64,000 bases of DNA from Thalassia testudinum (Eukaryota > Streptophyta > Magnoliopsida > Alismatales > Hydrocharitaceae). The first letter of the stretch is position 1; each line of letters opens with the position of its first letter. The notes beneath the pieces are model-generated. The model made no database searches, was not told the DNA's origin, and saw nothing but the letters and a program-made list of their open reading frames with translations. A program made the translations under genes and the position numbers. The DNA is taken from NCBI GenBank assembly GCA_037157565.1, contig JAZHRO010000014.1:104873501-104937500 (forward strand). Reading direction: 5' to 3'. Shown one piece after another: positions 1-10,200 of this stretch.

Positions 1-2
1 TG

Positions 3-1304
3 AGAGAGCTCCTGACTGAGACACACGGTTCCAGATTCACCATACATCCCGGAAACACGAAGATGTACCACGACTTGAGGCGCGAGTTTTGGTGGAGGGG
101 GATGAAGCGGGATGTGGGTGAGTTCGTGCAACAGTGCTTAGTGTGTCAGCAGGTGAAGGCCGAGCATCAGAGGCCTGCAGGGCCGCTACAGCCGCTTCCA
201 GTGCCAGAGTGGAAGTGGGAGAGCATCACCATGGACGTGGTGGTGGGCTTACCTGTTACCCAGCGAGGACACGACGCAGTCTGGGTAATAGTGGATAGAC
301 TGACGAAGACGACGCGATTCTTGCCGATCCGAGTCACTTTGGGACCAGCACAGTTGGCAGAGAGGTATATCCGTGATGTGGTACGACTACACGGAGTTCC
401 GCGGGAGATCGTATCCGACCGGGATACCCGCTTTACATCCCAGTTTTGGGCTGAGTTTCAGCAAGCCTTGGGGACGCGGTTGAGGTTTAGTACGGCTTAC
501 CACCCCCAGACGGACGGACAGTCTGAGCGCACGATACAGACACTTGAGGATCTTTTGCGTGCCTGTGTACTGGACTGGAGGGGCTCTTGGGAGGAGCACC
601 TGCCCCTAGCGGAGTTCGCATACAACAACAGTTATCACTTGAGCATCGGCATGGCTCCCTACAAGGCTCTGTACGGACGGAGGTGTACGGCACCCTTGAG
701 TTGGGTTGAGGTGGGGACCAAGTGGGAGGTTGGCCCCAGGTTGATCCGGCAGAGTCAGGAGGTAGTCGAGCAGATCCACAGGCGACTCCGCACTGTCAGG
801 AGCAGACAGAAGAGCTACGCGGATCGGAGACGCAGAGAGGTGCAGTTTGAGGTTGGGGACCACGTCTTTCTTCGTGTTTCGCCCATGAAGGGCCTGCAGC
901 GGTTTGGGGTGAGAGGGAAGCTTGCGTCGAGGTTTGTGGGGCCCTTTGAGGTCCTGGAGCGGGTTGGACCCGTTGCTTACAGGCTTGCCCTCCCTCCCCA
1001 GCTTTCTAGTGTGCACGACGTGTTCCACGTGTCCAACCTCAGGAAGTACGTAGCCGATCCTAGTCACATACTGAGTCACGAGAGCGTCGAGGTGGGCGAC
1101 GACCTGACCTACACCGAGCGGCCAGTGCAGATTCTAGACCGAGCTGTCCGCAGTTTGAGACGAAAGCAAGTACCCCTGGTAAAGGTTTTGTGGAGGAGCC
1201 AGCGGTACGAGGAGGCTACCTGGGAGCCTGAGGCGGCTATGCGGGAGCGGTACCCGGAACTCTTCGCGGGTACGTCTTTTCGGACCGGCTTCGATCCTCT
1301 TTGA
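3..1304 (+). CDS. Integrase with C-terminal chromodomain, 3' end of chromovirus pol (5' partial)
   Basis: The frame is open from base 3, so the ATG at 63 is internal and the true start lies left of the window. The visible part starts in the HHCC zinc finger (IHPG and YHDL histidines, then CLVC). Counting from the ATG at 63, the catalytic core shows D58 (MDVV), D119 (VSDRD) and E155 (DGQSE), with exactly 35 residues between the last two, the D,D35E spacing of retroviral-type integrases. A GPFEVLERVG/HVSNLRKY region follows, then a chromodomain-like tail from about residue 350 (YTERPVQILD to WEPEAAMRERYPELF). Chromovirus integrases insert element DNA, and the chromodomain is thought to guide insertion to heterochromatin. 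No stop or frameshift is visible over 434 codons, so the copy is fairly young. Confidence 0.93.
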   Translation, partial: RELLTETHGSRFTIHPGNTKMYHDLRREFWWRGMKRDVGEFVQQCLVCQQVKAEHQRPAGPLQPLPVPEWKWESITMDVVVGLPVTQRGHDAVWVIVDRLTKTTRFLPIRVTLGPAQLAERYIRDVVRLHGVPREIVSDRDTRFTSQFWAEFQQALGTRLRFSTAYHPQTDGQSERTIQTLEDLLRACVLDWRGSWEEHLPLAEFAYNNSYHLSIGMAPYKALYGRRCTAPLSWVEVGTKWEVGPRLIRQSQEVVEQIHRRLRTVRSRQKSYADRRRREVQFEVGDHVFLRVSPMKGLQRFGVRGKLASRFVGPFEVLERVGPVAYRLALPPQLSSVHDVFHVSNLRKYVADPSHILSHESVEVGDDLTYTERPVQILDRAVRSLRRKQVPLVKVLWRSQRYEEATWEPEAAMRERYPELFAGTSFRTGFDPL

Positions 1305-1406
1305 GTTTGTTGTGGTATTTATGATGTTTTCCCGCACCCTAGTTAGCGCAAGTTTCGGGGACGAAACTTCCTTTGAGTTTGTTATATTGTAATGAACGCG
1401 CGCTTC

Positions 1407-2244
1407 AGACGTCTTTTCAGACGTCTGGGAGGTGGCCCAGACGTCTGGGAATCGGTTATTTTTGGCACGCGCAATTCGTCTGCGCGCCTGAGCGCACATA
1501 CCTACGTACGCTCTCTCTCCCTCTCTTTTTCCCTCTCTCCTGCGGCCACAGACCCACCCGGTCCCGCTCTCTCTCTCCTCCTCGCGCGGCCTTAAAAGGC
1601 CACGCCCTCCCCCTCACTCCTATCACCTCCGCCCCCTTCCTCTTCTCCTTCCAGTCGGTGCGCGAGAGCGAGCGCGAGTGAGCGGCGGCGGTGACAGCCG
1701 CGACGGGTGCGGGAGGAGGTGCTGCGCGGGGGAGGAGGCGTCGGCCGTAAGGGCTCGAGCCTGCCGGGGTAGCAGGAGCCGACCGACGGGGGGCGCAGCA
1801 GACGCGGGGTGGCGCGGCAGGCCTGCTGCAGCTCGAGCAGCAGGCGGAGCACTCATAGCGCGGCCGTGCATCGCGAGTGGAGGGCGAGTGGTGCCCTGGT
1901 TCTGGAAAATTTTCCAGAATCAGACGTCCGGGATTCCAACCAGACGACGGGGAAGACGTCTGGAGGACTGTCCCGACGTCTGAAAGGTGAGTTATTTTCA
2001 TACCTTCTTCCTTTCCTAGGACCGTCCATACTGAGAGAGAGAAATGGGTACGCGCAGGTTCGGGGATTCGCATCCAACGCGAATCAGACGTCTGTCTGCA
2101 GTGCCAGATGACGGGAACGACTTCCAGACGTCCTGGGTGACCATCGGACGTCTAGGAACTAGGCTAAACGCCCCCGCAGGCTTCTGGACGTCTGAGAGAC
2201 CACGCAGAGCAAAGGTAACCCCTGATCCACTTTTTAAGACGTCT
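1407..2244. promoter_or_regulatory. Cluster of AGACGTCT-type palindromic motifs in the chromovirus LTR
   Basis: About ten copies of the palindrome (A/G)GACGTC(T/C) occur in 840 bp: 1407, 1419, 1439, 1922, 1954, 1974 (CGACGTCT), 2086, 2126, 2146, 2186 and 2237. The copy at 1436-1449 extends to the perfect 14-bp palindrome CCCAGACGTCTGGG. The ACGT core is the kind recognised by plant bZIP factors. An enhancer role is inference only. Confidence 0.6.
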
Positions 2245-2540
2245 GATTTTGCACTATTTCGTCGTTTTCAACCCGTTTAGGGCCCGTTCGGGTTCCGTTT
2301 TCCGCGTTTCGAGTTGCGTTCTTTTCGGAATTAAATCCTCTACCTATCTACAGTAGCTATATACTGTTTTGAGAAACTTCCTTGTGTTTGATCCTTGTGA
2401 TAGGACCCCGTTCCGTTGCAGTCTCGGGGGTTGCGGAGGCACGCGGGATTCCCGACCACGCCCCCAGTTCGCCTGTTGTAACCGGTAGAGTGGCATTTAA
2501 GTTTATTAGCATAATCTGTTAAATTATGGAACCATAAATA

Positions 2541-2692
2541 GAACCTAGGACGTTGCATGAATCCTAGGAATGAGAAACGAGATTGAATGATAGATCCTAG
2601 GGTGCTGCATAAATCCTAGGGCTGGAAAGCTAGATTGTGTGATAGATCCTAGGGTATGACATGAATCCTAGGATGGGAAAACTAGTGGAATA
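2541..2692. repeat. Three tandem units of 52 bp
   Basis: Each unit carries two CCTAGG sites 19 bp apart. They fall at 2544/2563, 2596/2615 and 2648/2667, so the period is exactly 52 bp. It lies within the chromovirus LTR. Confidence 0.85.
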
Positions 2693-2920
2693 TGTGAACA
2701 CTGCAGTCTTAAAAATGTGGAAAAGAAATAATAGCTGCCTGTAAATTTGTTTAAACAACTGCCTGTTATGAATAAATGAACATGAGTAAGAATATGGGAT
2801 GTATGAACGTGAAACTGGAAAGGTGAAACCAGAATGCGCTGAGTTAAAGAGCTGGAACCCTACGGGGAATTAGGAGTAGAACTCCTGGAAAGTGAATGGA
2901 ATAGAATTGGGGAAGTGAGC

Positions 2921-3146
2921 TGGCCCTTGAGTACGAAGTACCAAGGAGAGCGACTATTCCCCTGTTTAGTGCAGAGCGGAGCCAGCCGCCCCAGGGACCC
3001 GGGGTTAGGACTGGCCACTCTGTACCGACTTGCTGGCCCTCGTGTACGTAGTACCGAGGAGAGCTACTAGTGTAGGGAGGTACTAGCTACCCCACGGGCC
3101 CCAGGGTTCTGCTAGCCTCCTACACCGACTTGTTAGGCCCACTGGG
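2921..3146. repeat. Imperfect tandem duplication, 113-bp unit
   Basis: The segment beginning TGGCCCT at 2921 recurs at 3034 with the same order of landmarks (GTACG, AGTACC, GGAGAGC, ACTA). The copies differ at many bases, so the duplication is old relative to the LTR. Confidence 0.7.
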
Positions 3147-3178
3147 GCAAACCAGGGTAGTCAGGCGAGGGTGCGCGG

Positions 3179-3238
3179 ACTGTGGAGGGGCAAGGCCCCT
3201 GTTTGGTTACTGTGGAGGGGTTGGACCCCTGTTACTGA
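3179..3238. repeat. Tandem 30-bp duplication (ACTGTGGAGGGG units)
   Basis: ACTGTGGAGGGG recurs at 3179 and 3209, each followed by a complementary CCCCT run, so each unit can fold into a short GGGG/CCCC hairpin. Confidence 0.75.
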
Positions 3239-4036
3239 GAGGGCTCTGCCCTGTACTGGTTTCGTGCTGTGCTTTGGGCGCACCCGTTAACGGAAACGAC
3301 TGACCGCATGCCAGTGCGAGTTAGCTACCCGTGCGTTTACCGCGCGTGCCGTAGTCATCGTTACGTCTGTCAGTGACCTTGGGGTGGTTGACCGAGAGTA
3401 GGATCACCACGGGGGACTCTCCCGGCCAGGAGAGCACCACGTGCTACTTCTACTGTTCGGAAAAGACTGCAATCAAGATCGTTCCCACGAGGAACATTCG
3501 AGATCAAGTGAAGGATCTGAGAAATAGATAAATTGTGAAACAATAGAAAGACGTAAATAAAGGAAGAGAGAAAATTAAAACAGCTACTGTACACTTTACT
3601 ATTTCTTTAGTTTAGCTGCCACTCTACTCAGCGTTTTACTGATGTGTTACACTCGTTGCCTTTCAGGACCAGGTGTTGAGCAGCCAGGGTCAGCGGCTGC
3701 AGAGGACGCTGGGCCGAGTAGGGTCCAGTAAAGTTACCACTGTTCTCTTGTACCTCTTTTTGGTTCCACTGTAGTGAGTAATTCTTGTTTCCGCTGTACT
3801 TTTCTTTACATGCAGTTCATATTATGTTATGAATGTTGCTCTACTGTTGTGGTGGTACATACTGTAGTGGTTTCTTTCCTTACTGCTGTATTTCTTACTG
3901 TTAGTTATATTCATGCTGAATGTGGTTTATTTTACTGCTCTTTCGGTTACTTCCTCGTTGGACGACCAGGTCTTGGGATTAGTCGAGTCGGTCCGGTTCT
4001 CGTGTCTCGTAGGGACTTGGGAATCGGGTCATTACA

Positions 4037-4523
4037 GGATTCGTGCCCCCCCTCTCCTGAGTTTGCAAGGCCCTTGTGCCTCTCTGTGTGCTGCTACTGC
4101 TGTGCCTTAGCGTTGCTGAGGCTCTTGAGGTTAAGACATCTAAGCCTTTAACCTGTCGTCTGAGGCCTTGCATTGGTTCTGATTCTGATATTACTAAGAT
4201 TGTTGATTGTGGTTACTATTGAATTATTTGAGTTAATTAGAGCTTAGAATTTAAGGTTAAAATTGGTGGTTCAAACCACCACTTTTAAGCCAATCTTTCT
4301 GCACTCTGACTCCTGATTTTATTGAGATATTATTCTGACATATATTAAGCATCATTTGGATTCAATTGCATTATAATTAGTGGATTGATTTGCTTTAAAT
4401 TGCTCCCGGCAAATGACCTCAGACTCACTTCTGTTTTCCAAATTTTATAAATTTTAAGTGTTGTTGCGATTTTTGTCCTATACTACGATGCTATTCTTAA
4501 AACGACGATTTTCGCATGCAACA
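4037..4523 (+). repeat. Right end of an Athila-like LTR, split by the chromovirus
   Basis: This segment aligns by eye with the last 480 bp of the solo LTR at 12771-15312: GGATTC(A/G)TGCCCCC, then ATTGGTG(A/G)TTCAAA(T/C)CACCA, then CTATACTAC and CGAC(A/G)ATTTTCGC near the end. It therefore is the U5 part of an Athila-like LTR in plus orientation, ending about 4523 (GCAACA). No primer site follows, so it was a solo or 3' LTR. CATGT (4524-4528) is the expected target duplication but cannot be tested because the left end is outside the window. Confidence 0.75.
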
Positions 4524-4525
4524 CA

Positions 4526-4850
4526 TGTCCTAAGGAAAATTCAAATAAACTACTAAATGAGTTAACTAGTATCACTAAAGGAAAGACTAAGGCCAATGGT
4601 AAATCTAGAAATGGACACACCAAAAGATTTGATGTACATAAGCCTAAGGGTTGGAACCCAAGTGAACCCCAACCTTGGTTGAAAAGGGCTAGCCCAAGAG
4701 GACCCAAGAAAATGTGAGTACCTAGATCCCTTGTACATTCTTGTTTTACAGATTTTGGTGCGAATCTGAGGAACTATCTTTATGGAATCCATCAAGGAAG
4801 AATCAAGGTTCTTAGCGAACCAAATGGGTGTGGTGGATGGAATCCATACC
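4526..4850 (+). pseudogene. gag/linker remnant of the SIRE-like element
   Basis: The plus frame from 4526 encodes a lysine-rich stretch with KGWNPSEPQPW and GPKKM-stop-VPRSL. In SIRE-type polyproteins a similar K-W-V-P segment sits between the Gag zinc knuckle and the protease. The tryptophan codon there reads TGA (about 4715), a TGG-to-TGA change. No protease signature follows. The family call rests on this short motif and on the 3' region, so it is moderate. Confidence 0.5.
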
Positions 4851-5297
4851 AATGGAGGTAAATTTTTTTATTTTGTGATCTATCAGCATCAAGATTGGGG
4901 GAGAAAATTTAAACTTGTTATTTCTATAATTCCATTAAAAAGGGGAGATATTACTTAACATTAGTTGGTCTAAAATTAGCATAGAAATGCATGTATTTAG
5001 GGAGAGAATTTTAAGGGGACATTACTTGTAACCCTTATGGTCTTAACATAAAAGTTCATGTTACAAGGGAAAATGAACTTATTTCTAAAACGAGGAGATA
5101 ATAGATTTTAGAAAAGCACATTTCTTGTATTATTACACCAAAAAGAAGGGAGTTAACATATCTCCAGAAGAACATGTCTTAAGGGGGAGTTATAGGATAA
5201 GTTGATTAAAATTCATTAAACCTTTTTGATAATGTCAAAAAAGATGAGATTTTTTTTAGTAATATTTATTGTTTTGTCATCATCAAAAGGGAAAGAT
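4851..5297 (+). other. 3' non-coding region with serial polypurine tracts
   Basis: AT-rich non-coding DNA between gag remnant and LTR. Purine runs recur roughly every 50-90 bp (about 4896, 4937, 5000-5020, 5094, 5140, 5189, 5286), several containing GGGGGAG or AGGGGAGA. The last one (AAAAGGGAAAGAT) abuts the LTR and is the likely plus-strand primer. Confidence 0.6.
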
Positions 5298-7046
5298 CGT
5301 TGGTGCAAAGGCACCACGATCATTGATTCTGATAATAACAAAATACTTGTGATTTAACATTTGCATTAAGTTTAAAGTTTCAGATTAAATGCAAATGGTA
5401 GCAAGTGTGAAAGAGCTCAAACTCAAAATCATGAAGGAATGGAGAAGCATGATGAAGGAGAAAAACATAAAGGAGATTTGGAGGAAGAAGAAAAGAAGAA
5501 TAGGATAGATTTCCTTTTTATGTACTTATAATTTTTGTTAATTTATTTTTAGATTCATGTTAAAGAGCCCAAAATATAAAAACCTAAGTGCTAGGAATAC
5601 TTATCCATCCTTAGAATACCAAGGCAAAATCAGGAGATAAGTTAGAAAGCCAAAACCATAATCAGACAGCCTTATCAACCATCTAATATTATCTTTTAAG
5701 TTATCTGATAATTGGATTAGATGACCAATATCCAAATAGTCTACCGTAGTAAATTAAACACTTGGGCCTCAGACGACTAGACCCATGCATAGACATCTAG
5801 GTTTAGTTCCAAACGTCTGAAGACCTTCTCAGATGTCCAATAATTGAACTGTTGACCCAATCTTAACCAAAATCAAGTTGTCAGAACAAAATCCTCTCAA
5901 AATACTTAGGAAATATTTTATTACTTTTTTTAGACGTCTAAAGAGCCTTCCAGACGTCTAATAAAGAGACATTAGACCTAATCTAACCCCAAATCTAGAT
6001 TTGTCAAACCCAATTTAATCGTTAGCTTCTCGAGAAATAAACTCTCCAAAGGTTACTTTTGTCACAAACGTCCAACAACTTGACCAGACATCTAGTAACA
6101 CGTCTAACCACTATACACTAGATCCCTATTTGGATTTGATCCAATCCAAGAACAAACTCGCTTACTTTCAGACATCCAATATCACCCCCAGATGTCTTAA
6201 AATACACATTCAGATGTTTAACTCTTTAACACAAGATCCCTATTTGGATCCAAACAATTCTAGGAAACCCACCCTACATAATTAGGCATCCAAAAATCCC
6301 ATCAAATGTCCAAGATACCAAATTATCAACCATCTGATATTGCTATCAGACTCATTTATGGCTTGATTTGTTTTGAATTTTGACCCAATTCTTTGGGAAA
6401 TGCCTCCAACGGCTAGAAAAAGGCTCCTAAGCCTTCTTGAACCTTCCTAAGCCCTCTATAAATAGACTAAAGTCCCTCCTTTAACAAATACATATAGAAA
6501 TACTTCTTTTCATCTTATACACATTGTGTGAGAAAACAAAGAGAAGAAACTCTACCACTTGCTCTCCAAGCTTCATACGATGCATCCGAGAGCACTGAAA
6601 TTCATTACGTTCACACTCATCCACTTCCACCTTAAGGGAAGTAATCCTTGCCTATAGAAGCTTAGGTTAAAATTTATATTTGGGCTCTATAGGTATTGTT
6701 TTTGTCTTTTGTTTTTTGTTGAGTATTCTCATAGCGAATTCCCGTCTCCTTCTTGAGACAAAATAATGTTTGTGAAGAAGAGGGGTTGAGATGCACTACC
6801 CTCAGGTTAAAGTAGTGTGATTGTATTGAGGTTGTGTCACCCTCATTTAAGTGACACGTATACTTGATCTAATCTACTAGGTCGATCAGAAAAATCCTAA
6901 GTTGGGGAGACTTAGGTGATGGTTTTTACCCTTGGGGTTTCCACCTAAAAATCTATTGTGCATAGTGGTGAATGTTTTTATAATTGTATTTTATTTGTAT
7001 CATAATTTTGTACCACACTATTCACCCCCTCTAGTGTGTAATTTCA
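5298..7046 (+). repeat. 3' LTR of the SIRE-like element
   Basis: About 1.75 kb, from CGTTGGTGC (first base probably T mutated to C) to TTTCA at 7046. It contains a TATA box (TATAAATA, 6457-6464) and, at about 5760-6300, many copies of an (A)GACGTCT-like motif, two intact (5932, 5952) and others altered to ACAT or ATGT. The right end is supported by the coding frame of element B resuming at 7047. Confidence 0.7.
6457..6464 (+). promoter_or_regulatory. TATA box of the SIRE-like LTR
   Basis: TATAAATA in a CCCTC..GACTAAAG context, 1.16 kb into the LTR; transcription would begin about 30 bp downstream. Confidence 0.6.
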
Positions 7047-7605
7047 TAAAAGTGGCAGGCTTATTATCACATAACATAGGAATGGGCCCTGAGACTAAAA
7101 CCCCAAAATCATGTAAGATAGATTGAATCTAGAATAACTCTCAAGTCATATGTCCCATACCCTTGTACTCTGACTCTGCATTGACCTTAAGACCACATTG
7201 ACCACATTATACTTCTTACTTTGCCAAGTGACAAGATAGCCACCAACATATGTGCAATAACATGTGGTAAATCTCAGATCCTCATCAACCCCAGTGTAGT
7301 CAGCATCAGAGTATCCCCACACATTTAGATGACCATGCTTATGGAAAGATAAGCCTTTCCTAGGAGAATTCTTTAGGCATCTCAGAACCTAACATACTCT
7401 TGCCCAATGTTCCCCCTGGGTTCCTACATAAACTGGCTAAATTGCCCCACGGCACAATGTCTAGCCTTATGACTGTCAAGTTAAGCAACTTCCCAACCAT
7501 AGCATAATATCTAACTACATCTTCTAACGTAGGACTATCAAAATCAGCTAGATGAGCAACAGGATCCAATGAAATGCTTCTAGGCCTGCATCCTATCATC
7601 CCTAC
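7047..7605 (-). pseudogene. RNase H / end of reverse transcriptase region, copia element B
   Basis: On the minus strand this encodes the copia C-terminal region: a GCRP..LDPVAHLADF block, VVRYYAMVGKLLNLTV, GYSDADYTG and DNKPATF. These are the tether between reverse transcriptase and RNase H, and the RNase H core with the conserved D of SDAD. Stops and small shifts break the frame. At the right edge the frame continues exactly at 9484 once the solo LTR and one CCTAC copy are removed. Confidence 0.8.
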
Positions 7606-9483
7606 TGATAAATATGCATTTGTTCATTATAAAATGCCTACTTATGTCAGTTTCTAAGCTTAGCATTGCATTTAGCATTGTAAATAATGTATAGCATTCA
7701 TCATGTTGCATTTTTGTTGACTTGTATAAATTGTATATTAATTCACATATTCCTATCGCTAGGGAACAGGGTGATATGGTTCACAGCTTTAGATGAAAAA
7801 TTCAACCGTACAGATGGATCCGGATCAACGATCGCAACCCATCGACACGAAAATCGATCTGATCTGACATTTGTAACATCCCCTACAAGCATATGAAGAT
7901 AGACAGCCCAAATGACGCCACATAGCATCATCTAGGCTACTCCAAGACCACCTTGCTCCTGCTGAAGGACGTCATCACTGCCTCTCCACCATCAGATGAA
8001 GATCGCATGGTTGGTGAAGCACCACGTCTCATCAGGCTCACATGTGCACGCAGGATCATTCGCGCAACAATCGGCGGCCACAGCTCGTTGGAAATGAGCA
8101 TGACTCCCATGCCAAGGATGCGTGTTTGAGTCTCACTGAAGCGCCCTTTCCACTGAAATCAAAATTCGACTGTCCGATCAAAGATGAGAGGCAGCATAGA
8201 TGGTGACGTGGCGCTCTGTGCGTCGTGCGATCTGCACACATGCGATAACGCACAAACGCACGCCAAATCACACTCGCACCCATAGCGTAATCCAGAGCGC
8301 CAATCCGCACGCTTCCTCAACCCTTCATCAAGCATCGAACGACCAACACGCGCACCCATCGCACGATCCTGTGCGCTCATTTAAGGCAGCTGCAAGCACT
8401 CCTCATTGTCCGATCTCAACAGAGGCGTGTTACGTGCATGCTCAAATGATTCAAAGGCACGATCCATGCACTCTCCCTAGCCATCTGATGTGAATCAGAC
8501 AGTTGTCATCCGCCCTCGCCAGCGAAAGCATGCTGTACGTAATTTAAGACCATGAGATCCACGCTCTTTCTCCACCCTATGATGAGGATCTAGCGGCTGC
8601 ATGTGATCCTCGCGCCATCCAGCTGCATGCAATCTCCACACCATCCAGCTACGACCTTCAACGTTGGCCAGTGGGTGTGTGGGACAGGCATGCATGTCCC
8701 ATGCACCCCCATTAAACCCATGCACGAGAATGACCCCTTTCTACACTTATATAAACGCCCCTACACCTCTCATTTGAACCATCTCTACCTATTCTATTCC
8801 CACCTACTCAAGAGCTCCAAGAAGCCTTCCAAGCTCTCATAAGCTCTATTCCCAAGCTCAAAAGGCTCCCTCTTAGTGTAAAATCCTAAACCTCCACAAA
8901 ATATTCCTCCCTCCTCACATCACCTTCATAGGGAACCCTAGAGCCGTCCCCTCACCTCCATTTAGGTAAGCAATCACCTCCACCTCCTCATCACCAGTCC
9001 TACAGCTCAGTCAAGTGGCCCTCTACCCGGATTCCTCCTGCACCTCATCCTCGACATCCAGCACCACATCTCCTCCATCCAAGCACCGTCGTCATCTCGT
9101 CAAACAACTGCTTTGGGAGATTTCCTCTCATCTCCATTTCCTTTATCTTTCTTACTATATTTCTGCTTAAAGTAATTGTAATAAACTTCATTCCCAATAT
9201 ATCAGTGTTCTTTCATTTCTTTGCATTTAATTTTAGACTAGCTTAGCTTGCTCCTTGTTCTGATATTCTGCTCTCACTCATAAAAGACCAAAAAAATCAT
9301 AAAAATCAAAAAATGCCAAAAACAAAGTGACGTGGATTTTCAAAGAAACAAACGTCTCCTCCCTGTGTTCAACCTAGGACTCACTTTGAGTTTCGGTTAT
9401 AAATTTATTTGGTAGTGATATTTGCGACTACGATGATGGGTTCTCCAAAACTTTGATTTTCCTCACAAAAATAATGCTCATCA
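7606..9483 (+). repeat. Solo LTR, 1.88 kb, gypsy type, inserted in copia element B
   Basis: It starts TGATAAATATG and ends ATGCTCATCA, and is flanked by the duplication CCTAC (7601-7605 and 9484-9488). Removing it restores the RNase H frame of element B without a gap, which shows a clean insertion and then loss of the internal region by LTR-LTR recombination. The plus orientation comes from a TATA box (8748-8755) and an Athila/Tat-type U5 end (TCCCTGTGTTC..GACTCAC). No open frame in it resembles a protein. Confidence 0.88.
8748..8755 (+). promoter_or_regulatory. TATA box of the solo LTR at 7606-9483
   Basis: TATATAAA followed by CGCCCCTACACC, with a pyrimidine-rich stretch downstream, as in plant core promoters. 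Confidence 0.6.
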
Positions 9484-10200
9484 CCTACTTCCAATTTCTT
9501 ATTAAGGACATACTTCCGCTGAGAAAAAACAATGCCCCTATCAATATGATTCACTCAATACCCAAGAAATAACTAATCACTCCAAGATCCTTAATGACAA
9601 ATTAAAAGTGCAGAAAAGTCTCTGTAGATTCAATGCCTTCTTTATCACTCCCTGTACGTAGAATGTCATATACATAAATAATAAGGATCGCTAATCCAAC
9701 AGGCCTGTACAAAACAAATACAGAATGATCTTAAGATTGTCTAGTAAAGCCAAACTCCTAAACTATTTTCTTAAATCTCTCAAACCATGCCCTCACATTC
9801 TACTTTAATCCATAAATAGCTTTATTCAATTTACAGACCTTTTGACACTCCCCAAAAATAACAAATCGAAGAGCCTGATGCATGTAGACTTCCTTATGAA
9901 GGTCCCCATACAAGAATGCATTTTTAATATCAAGCTAGAATACAACCAATCTAGGTTGACAACTAGAGAAAGAAGAATCCAAATGAAATTCAACCTTGTC
10001 ACAGGTAAGAAAGTCTCAAAATAGTCCACACCAAAAGTTTGGGTGTAACCCTTTACCACAAGTAGTGCCTTATGTCTTTCAACTAAATCTTAGAAGATAC
10101 TTGAGGGTAGATACCCATTGACAACCCACACCTATAACACCTAGGCGTAACTCCACCAAGTCCCATGCATCATGAGATTGCAGTGCTATCATTTCTTCCT
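9484..10200 (-). pseudogene. Reverse transcriptase region, copia element B
   Basis: The minus strand encodes VKGYTQTFGVDYFETF (9950-10060), the first conserved block of copia reverse transcriptases, then degenerate sequence to QRKYVLNKK at the CCTAC junction (9488). Several stops are present, so it is non-functional. Confidence 0.8.

Larger units (their letters stand above)
1..4036 (+). mobile_element. 3' part of a Tekay/Del-type chromovirus (Ty3/gypsy)
   Basis: The window opens inside the integrase gene of a Ty3/gypsy element and continues through its 3' LTR, which ends in ATTACA at 4036. The C-terminal chromodomain-like segment and the inverted repeat AAGTTTCG-GGGA-CGAAACTT (1350-1369) just after the coding region are typical of the Tekay/Del lineage. 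The five bases after the LTR (GGATT, 4037-4041) should be one copy of the target duplication; the other copy lies left of the window. The element interrupts an older Athila-like LTR, whose right end resumes at 4037. Confidence 0.85.
1388..4036 (+). repeat. 3' LTR of the Tekay/Del-type element
   Basis: The LTR probably starts at TGTAATG (1388) and ends at ATTACA (4036), about 2.65 kb. The end is well supported because Athila-like LTR sequence resumes directly after it. The start is less sure: no classical purine tract precedes it and no second LTR is in view. It holds a cluster of GACGTC motifs (1407-2244), a splice-donor-like GTGAGT at 1987, a 52-bp tandem repeat, a 113-bp duplication and a 30-bp duplication. 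The TTAAAAG at 1592 after a CT-rich stretch is a weak TATA candidate. Short open frames in it look like chance. Confidence 0.75.
4524..7046 (+). mobile_element. 3' part of a SIRE-like copia element with pol missing (element D)
   Basis: A gag-like remnant is followed by a 3' region rich in polypurine runs and then by an LTR ending at 7046. The run of TTGTCATCATC, a purine tract and a GTTGGTGCAAAGG LTR start is characteristic of SIRE/Opie-type elements. Protease, integrase and reverse transcriptase are absent between the gag remnant (to about 4850) and the LTR (5298). The element lies inside minus-strand copia element B: after 7046 the RNase H frame of B continues, with TAAAA (7047-7051) as the likely target duplication. 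Confidence 0.7.

Noticed and set aside
7047..7126. Possible primer site and gag start of the SIRE-like element after its LTR
   Set aside because: Read on the minus strand the segment is the copia RNase H block DNKPATF, continuous with element B, so the LTR ends at 7046 and the flank belongs to the host copy.
8056..8842. Several 70-97-codon frames on both strands
   Set aside because: They lie in U3 of the solo LTR at 7606-9483, overlap each other on both strands and show no domain.
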